Source: Diplolepis rosae (taxonomy: Eukaryota; Arthropoda; Insecta; Hymenoptera; Diplolepididae). From it: DNA of 64,000 nucleotides. Shown here piece by piece: positions 58,581 through 64,000 of the stretch. Made by a program: the position numbers and the translations under genes. The stretch's first letter is position 1. Every line of letters starts with the position of its first letter. The notes beneath the pieces are model-generated. The model ran no database searches. It saw only the letters and a list, made by a program, of their open reading frames with translations, and was not told the DNA's origin. The stretch is from NCBI GenBank assembly GCA_030998225.1, contig JAPYXD010000049.1, positions 1,178,001-1,242,000 on the forward strand, given 5' to 3'.

Positions 58581-59363
58581 TTACCTTTCTCGAACATCGT
58601 GCACTCATTGACTCATCTCAATTCAATTTTAAACAAGGTTCATTTCAAAGGACAGATGTAAACAAATCAAACTCAAGGTCTCATTTCAAATCCAAACCAT
58701 CACAATTTTGTATGAAAACCGCGGTTGATTCCAAAATGTATACAAAATCGGAGTGTCCTATTTGCAAAGAAAATCATATGCCATCGTCATGTTCCTCCTT
58801 TCAAAAAATGTCCCCACATGAAAGATATAATAAGATTAAAAATACTGCGCTCGGCCACAATTGTTTAAATGGATACCATCGTACCATTGATTGTCGATCT
58901 ACCGCTTGTAGAAAGTGTCAAGGAAGGCATCATACTCTTCTTCATTTTGAGAAACAAACTGCAGACAATTCGTGTCCTTCCACATCTGTAGCTGCTACTC
59001 AATTGTTGAACTGTCAATCCTTGAATACGTCCCAAGTCATTTTAGGTACCGCAATTGTCGATATTTTAAATAATAAAGGCGAGTTTCAACCTTGCCGTGT
59101 TCTATTGGATTCATGCTCTCAGTGCAATTCAATTACTGAGAAGTTGGCAACAGCATTAGGGCTTGCGAAAACTCGAGTAGATATACAACTCAAGGGTGCT
59201 CAAAATCTCTGTTCTAAAGTCAATCATAGCACGGTCGCAAAAATAAAATCTAGGTATACAGACGCTGAAATTAACCTGTCATGCTTAATTTTTAGAGAAA
59301 TTTCAGATAAAATGCCTAGTATTTCCCTCGATAAAAAACTATTTCAGATTCCGGCAGGTGTCA
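58565..59363 (+). pseudogene. BEL/Pao zinc knuckles and aspartic protease
   Basis: The frame contains CPICKENHMPSSC, a second knuckle with its first Cys lost (HNCLNGYHRTIDC) and CRKCQGRHHTLLH. The DUF1758 protease follows with CRVLLDSCSQCNSITEKLA, where the usual D-S-G-S reads D-S-C-S. A missing glycine at the active-site turn should disable it. The frame runs into the GC-rich insert at 59364. Confidence 0.82.
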
Positions 59364-59916
59364 ACTTTGTGGCTATGGGCGGGTGGTAGCCCGCCCGGGG
59401 ATACCTGAAGCCAACTATGGGCATACTCCCCGATCTTAAAGCGAAGCTCATCTGCATCCGCAAAGGCGGGAAGTCAGATGGCACGCGAGCCTACTATCCA
59501 TCGCTCCAGTTTACTCCCACCAACAAGGTTCCGCACGTAGAAAAATTGGGTCCGGCGTAGCTGTCGAAGGAATAAAAAGCCGATCGACAGACGTCCATTG
59601 GACCCGTCAGGTGTCCACTGGTATAAATACCAGTGAAGGAGCCATGTTAGCCGCGCTTGCCCAACGCAGTCCATTGCCCCAGAACCTCTCTACCCGCGAG
59701 CCCCATTGAAGGGGTGCTCGCTAAGGCAGTGCAGGAATCCGGGGCTGGACACCGAGAAGGACGCAAGCACGTTGCCCAGCGGGTACGACGAGGACGTCCA
59801 GCTCCCATTTAGCACAAAAATGCACCTGAAAAGCACCTGGGCCAATGCGTTCAACGAGTGAGCTAAGTGGGGTACTGGGTACACCACCCGGTGCAGCTAC
59901 TCTTTGGCCGACCCGC
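59364..59916. mobile_element. 553-bp GC-rich retroposon-like insert, 15-bp TSD
   Basis: TTCCGGCAGGTGTCA occurs at 59349-59363 and again at 59917-59931, and the protein on either side is continuous (IPAG/ADPDFCKPADIDLL). The insert is far more GC-rich than its surroundings and has a GGGCGGG...CCCGCCC hairpin at its left and a TGGTATAAATACCA palindrome near 59617. There is no poly(A). The long duplication fits target-primed reverse transcription, so it is probably a SINE or a LINE end. The minus frames here are not protein-like. Confidence 0.7.
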
Positions 59917-59931
59917 TTCCGGCAGGTGTCA

Positions 59932-60872
59932 GTTTGGCTGATCCTGATTTTTGCAAGCCAGCTGATATCGACCTCTTAATAGGGGCAGAACACTTTTATT
60001 TACTTTTACGCTCCGGCCAAATTCGAGTTAAAGGGCAACCAGCAGTGTACCAGGAAACGCTTCTCGGATGGATCATCGCGGGTCGAATTTCAAAGCCTTG
60101 CATGTCCAAATTTATATCTCCAATCACTTGCAATGTAACTAAATTTCAAGAATTGCCCATACTCTGGGAATTAGGAGTCGATTCTGTTTCAAATGTAAGG
60201 TCAAGTGAAGAATTAGAATGTGAAGAACATTTCCAGAAAAATGTCCAAAGAACCGAATCAGGTCGTTATTGCGTCAGCCTTCCTTTTAACAAAAAACGGT
60301 ATGATCTTGGTAACTCGAAGAATACTGCCTTTCAACGCCTTTATTCATTAGAACGAAGATTCGAAAAGGATTCCTTCCTTAAAACAACTTACTCGGAATG
60401 CATTCAAGGGTATCTCAAGGAATCGCATCTGACCCTGGTGTCAGATTGTGAACCTATTGATCAAGGTTTTTATCTCCCACATCACGCAGTAGTAAAATCT
60501 TCTAGCCTCACGACGAAGGTAAGAGTTGTATTTGATGGTTCTGCCAAAACATCGTCTGGCATTTCTTTAAACGACACTCTACTCGTCGGACCAACCATCC
60601 AAGAGGATCTCTTTTCAATAATTACCCGTTTTCGATGCTTTCGTTACGCTCTTACTGCTGACATCGAGCAGATGTATAGGCAAATACAGATATCTCATAG
60701 AGACAGTCTTTTTCAAAAAATTTTGTGGCGTGAGTCGCCTCAAGAACCTGTAAAGATTTATAAGCTAAACACGGTAACCTTTGGAACTGCCTGTGCTCCC
60801 CTTCTCGCTATCCGCACTCTCCATCAACTGGCTGAAGATGAGCGCGAATCTTTTCCAACTGCGTCTACAATT
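59932..60872 (+). pseudogene. BEL/Pao protease end and reverse transcriptase N-half
   Basis: It continues ADPDFCKPADIDLLIGAEHF and TLLGWIIAGR, then the RT start: GFYLPHHAVVK, TKVRVVFDGSAKTSSG, SLNDTLLVGPTIQ, FRYALTADIEQMYRQI (first catalytic Asp) and FGTACAPLLAIRTLHQLA. It stops at the insert of 60873. Its frame is uninterrupted over this stretch. Confidence 0.88.
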
Positions 60873-61136
60873 GGGAATTTGCATGCAAAAAAATTATGCA
60901 ATTTTATAAATGCAATCTAAAGTTTATATTAAATAAAAAATAATTACAATAGCGTTTTCTTTTTACTCATTAATTGTGGATTTGCGAAGGATTCAATGAT
61001 AATGAGCGTTTGAAACGGACCGCTTTGGCGGTCAAGCATCTCTGACGTCAAACCGTTGTATTTTCGTATCGGCAACATGCAAACCAAGTGCACGTGAAGT
61101 TCTCAACAATAAATAAACTGGTTTATTTAGTTAAAA

Positions 61137-61276
61137 ATGCCTCCTAAGATGGATAGTGGCTTCGTAAAAGCAGACTCGGGAAGTCTTCCAAAAATTTCTA
61201 TGTTTATGGTGTTGGAATATTTTACATCTAACCCTAAATATGCCGCATCAGAAATCCGTGGTGTCAAAGCCACTTT
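61137..61276 (+). CDS. First exon of second transposon protein
   Basis: ATG at 61137 opens MPPKMDSGFVKADSGSLPK, then MVLEYFTSNPKYAASEIRG and VKAT, and ends two bases into a codon at GTAAGT (61277-61282). The residues recall the N-terminus of insect proteins with a SWIM finger and YqaJ-like nuclease found beside transposons, an identification from memory only. The downstream exons are absent, presumably lost in an internal deletion. Confidence 0.5.
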
Positions 61277-61647
61277 GTAAGTAAAAGTTACAAATTATAA
61301 TTATTCTACTCTGTCAATTCAAATAAAAGAAAAAACTACTAATTGATGATAATGAAAAATCACTCATGTATAAGTTAATGTATTTAGTACATAGTTGAAT
61401 TATTATTACGTTATTAAAGAAGATGAGAATATTATTGGTAAAATGTATGATATAAATATAAATTAATTCGTTTGAATGATTTATAAATAATTAATTATTC
61501 GTCATTATAAATATTAGTTCATTTGTTTCTTAATTTAATTAGTTCTAATGACATGAATTATTTGTTAACTGCTTGAATTTTTAATATTTAAATAGTATAA
61601 TATACAATAAAGTTTCATTGAGAGAGTGATAGTCGTTAAGTTTACCA

Positions 61648-62404
61648 TTATAATGATAAAATTTCCAAAATTGCTCTTTTTCGGTTGAGTTTAACAAAAG
61701 CAGGTCGAGGAGTTGGAGTTTCCTTATTACTACGATGTTTTTGGCAATCGAAAAAATGCGAAAAAACACCTTTTTTAATCTGTATTGGTTTCCCAGTTAA
61801 AGAGTACTTTACGTAATTTTCCATATCCTCTTTTAACTGAAATAATTCACTCACGTAATTATTATTTCATAATTTATAAATTAATTTAACCGCATTATTA
61901 TTGTAAAATTTTTTCGAAGCTACAACGTGAAAACTCTTTATTGAAAAATTTGAAAACAGTAATAACAGCAAGTTCTATGTTTAACATTCTTAATTTGTAT
62001 CACATAAATTTATGATCATGATTTTCTCTATAAAACCTGCTCCTTAGACGTAAAGTAATAACTTTTTAAATCATATTATTATTTACACATCGACAAATTG
62101 AGGTTAGATTTTTTTACTGCTATAATTATAAATATAAATAAATCTATATCTTTTTTCAATTACAGTTTATTTACAGATAACATAATATTATGAACAAAAG
62201 AAGAAAGTATACTTACGTTAAAATGATCTTGACAGCAAAACATGTTACTATTTCCTGGCATATCTCGCCGTTGTGCACTTTCAAACCATTTATTTCGCAC
62301 AATCGGATTTACCGGAACCGGAAAAAAAGTTTTATCGGGTGTGTTGATTGTCGAATTATGACACTCATCGACAAAACACCATTTATAAGCCGTTTTTTCG
62401 ACAT
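61648..62404 (-). pseudogene. THAP-domain protein, two exons
   Basis: Exon 1 (62404-62217, minus) encodes WCFVDECHNST, FFPVPVNPIVRNKWFESA and MFCCQDHFN, ending at GTAAGT. Exon 2 (61836-61648) follows TTATTTCAG in phase 0 with LKEDMENYVKYSLTGKPIQI, KKGVFSHFFDCQ, and ends ILSL-stop. Together they give the THAP C2CH zinc finger: C-x4-C, then the conserved W, then C-x2-H, F-x-x-x-D and V-x-x-x-F. The ATG at 62404 is one base out of frame with the domain because of an A-run (A6), so the start is broken. No DDE core remains. Confidence 0.72.
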
Positions 62405-62640
62405 TTTATACAATTTTCAATTGGTCTTCTATACAAAGATGTGACACAGAGCGATCGTATACAACGATGTGACGTCACCGTATCATCGGAAGCATTCGGC
62501 TGTTTCCGGAACGTTTTCGGAAAATTTAAAATTTACACTTTTCAAACGCTCATTAATAAATTATTATTAATTAAAAAATTCAGAAAAAAATTTTGTATGC
62601 AAAAGTGACCCCCAAATTTCATTTTTTCATCACAAAAAAA

Positions 62641-64000
62641 ATGTGCAAATTCCAAATTCTAAAACGCGATTTTTACGTGGATGACCTGCTTATAGGTGCA
62701 CAAACTTTTCAGGATGCAATCAACCTTCGAGACGATTTGATCAATCTTCTCAAAAGAGGCGGTTTCAATCTCAGAAAATGGGGATCAAACCACCCCGAAT
62801 TAATAAAGAACTTCCTTAGCGAAAATTCCAAGGCCTTTATGACCTTAGATCCTACGGAAGCCGTGAAGGCATTGGGCCTTCATTGGGATGCTGCTAGTGA
62901 CTTCATCTTTTACACAGTAAATTCACTTGACTCCAAGGAGCCTAGTACAAAACGTTCAATTCTGTCGCAAATTTCAAAACTTTTCGACCCTTTAGGTCTA
63001 CTCGGTCCAACGGTCGTTTTAGCCAAAATACTTATACAGCAACTTTGGAAGCTGCAACTCGCATGGGATACTCCCGTACCTCCAGAAATTCAAGACTTCT
63101 GGATCAAATTTAAGCAACAGCTGCAGCTTCTCAATGATGTTAAATTTAATCGATTCATTTTAATCCCAGATCCATCTGAAATTCAATTACACGGATTCTG
63201 TGATGCCAGCGAAAAGGCATACGGGGCGTGTCTTTACCTTAGATCAACTAACAAGCAAGGCAAGCATCATAGTGCCTTAGTTTGTTCTAAATCGCGTGTA
63301 GCTCCATTAAAGGCGACTACCTTAGCTCGGCTTGAATTGTGCGCAGCAAACCTTTTGGCAAATTTATTTAAAGCTACAATTAAGGCCTTCCCATTTCAAA
63401 TTAATAAGACATACTTTTGGTCAGACTCAACAATTGTACTCAACTGGATTAACACCCCTTCCCATACCTTAAAGATCTTTGTCGCAAACAGAGTTGCTGA
63501 AATCCAAGCAGAAATTCGACCTCAAGATTGGCGACACGTGCCCACTCTTGACAATCCAGCTGACTTGATTTCAAGGGGTCAGAGCCCTCAAGAATTCTTA
63601 AAAAACAATCTTTGGAGTCAGGGCCTTCAATGGTTGAGGCAAAACTCTGATTCCTGGCCTCAATTGTCATTTCATAGACATGAAATTCCTGAAACCAAAG
63701 CTCCCGCAACTCTTTCACTTCTTATTTCACAAAAATCAAAGCCTAGGGAAAATGAAATTCTGAGAAGGTTTAGTAACTTGAAAAAGCTGACAATTGTTTT
63801 AGCCAATTGTCTTAGGTTTGTTTACAATGCTAAAACGAGAAAGGAATTTCGTAAGACTGGAAGGCTTTCTACACATGAATATAAGAATGCCTTTCAAAAA
63901 ATAATTAAAATAACTCAAGCAGAAGTCTTTTACAAAGAACTTCACTCATTGTCCCACAAACTGCCAATTAATTCTAAAAGCAAACTTTTAAACTTAAATC
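62641..64000 (+). CDS. BEL/Pao RT C-half, RNase H and start of integrase region
   Basis: The frame stays open for 453 codons to the window edge. It begins with RDFYVDDLLIGAQTF (catalytic YVDD), then the connection (LGLHWDAASDFIFY, SILSQISKLFDPLGLLGP), RNase H (LHGFCDASEKAYGACLY; LARLELCAANLLA; YFWSDSTIVLNWI; DNPADLISRG), and the region before the integrase zinc finger. ATG 62641 lies within the last bases of the inserted transposon and is not a native start; the native codon before it is at 60870. Confidence 0.88.
   Translation, partial: MCKFQILKRDFYVDDLLIGAQTFQDAINLRDDLINLLKRGGFNLRKWGSNHPELIKNFLSENSKAFMTLDPTEAVKALGLHWDAASDFIFYTVNSLDSKEPSTKRSILSQISKLFDPLGLLGPTVVLAKILIQQLWKLQLAWDTPVPPEIQDFWIKFKQQLQLLNDVKFNRFILIPDPSEIQLHGFCDASEKAYGACLYLRSTNKQGKHHSALVCSKSRVAPLKATTLARLELCAANLLANLFKATIKAFPFQINKTYFWSDSTIVLNWINTPSHTLKIFVANRVAEIQAEIRPQDWRHVPTLDNPADLISRGQSPQEFLKNNLWSQGLQWLRQNSDSWPQLSFHRHEIPETKAPATLSLLISQKSKPRENEILRRFSNLKKLTIVLANCLRFVYNAKTRKEFRKTGRLSTHEYKNAFQKIIKITQAEVFYKELHSLSHKLPINSKSKLLNLN

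Larger units (their letters stand above)
60873..62653. mobile_element. TIR transposon with THAP gene, probable ISL2EU
   Basis: The ends GGGAATTTGCATG and CATGTGCAAATTCC are inverted (left TGGGAATTTGCA, right complement TTGGAATTTGCA). AATT borders both sides; whether the duplication is AT or AATT cannot be told. A subterminal inverted repeat AATGAGCGTTTGAAA lies at 61001 and 62540. The BEL codons ACA ATT / CTA AAA rejoin in frame without it. It carries a THAP protein (-) and a second gene's first exon (+), starting near opposite ends and pointing inward. From memory this pairing and an AT duplication match ISL2EU (PHIS superclass). Confidence 0.6.
56990..64000 (+). mobile_element. BEL/Pao retrotransposon, runs off the window
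   Basis: Leader, gag, zinc knuckles, protease, reverse transcriptase, RNase H and the start of the integrase region follow in BEL/Pao order. Damage: an in-frame stop at 58074, a frame change near 58550, a 553-bp insert at 59364-59916 and a 1.8-kb transposon at 60873-62653. Removing each insert restores the reading frame across its site. Confidence 0.88.

Noticed and set aside
59474..59887. Two minus-strand frames in the GC-rich insert
   Set aside because: GC-rich sequence yields long frames; the peptides have no domain, and the insert is explained by retroposition.

Overview
This window looks like transposon-dense intergenic DNA from an insect genome, AT-rich and intron-bearing. I found no convincing complete host gene. 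The mix of R1-clade LINE, Ty3/gypsy and BEL/Pao retrotransposons, a Penelope-like element, mariners of several families, hAT, piggyBac-like TTAA palindromes and TA-flanked MITEs fits an insect, perhaps a hymenopteran; the order is inference. No prokaryotic operons, CRISPR arrays or rRNA genes were seen. Almost every longer open frame belongs to a decayed mobile element or to a repeat that is open by chance.

Layout. Bases 1-12056 hold dispersed repeats: a tRNA-derived SINE family (copies near 480, 7200-7400 and 11550-11660), two dispersed families (A and B), a hAT 3' end near 6191-6600, and two blocks of palindromic GTCGAATATTCGAC satellite. Bases 12057-14114 are two abutting TTAA-type elements, the second a nearly complete palindrome. 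Bases 15005-22018 are a broken gypsy element with R1 pieces in its 5' half and, between the R1 pieces, a segment with two exon-like blocks whose intron carries a Tc1-type palindromic MITE. Bases 22225-28404 hold MITEs whose insertion sites can be proved from empty copies elsewhere in the window, plus foldbacks. Bases 28990-33430 are a giant hAT-type foldback (8-bp target duplication) split by a DD41D mariner. Bases 33751-35371 are a TTAA palindrome, 35705-37056 an unassigned TIR element, and 37385-38306 an internally deleted Mos1-like mariner. Further mariner wreckage lies at 38.9-42.0 kb.

Bases 42896-50089 form a 7.2-kb foldback with tandem-repeat-rich inverted arms and a 9-bp direct repeat at its edges, the architecture of FB/MULE elements. 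Its loop encodes a short peptide resembling the C-terminal end of a ubiquitin-specific protease. Bases 50406-54169 are two Penelope-like copies head to head, each outer end carrying a hammerhead-like core. Bases 56490-64000 are a BEL/Pao retrotransposon running off the window. It is interrupted by a GC-rich insert with a 15-bp target duplication and by a 1.8-kb TIR element (60873-62653) that keeps a spliced THAP domain on the minus strand and the first exon of a second protein on the plus strand. That pairing and the possible AT target duplication suggest an ISL2EU (PHIS) transposon.

The elements form a record of nested insertion: mariner inside hAT foldback, MITE inside repeat B inside FB-like foldback, hAT inside the other arm of that foldback, and two elements inside BEL pol. 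Because inverted arms and duplicate repeats supply empty alleles, several insertion boundaries and target duplications can be read to the base.
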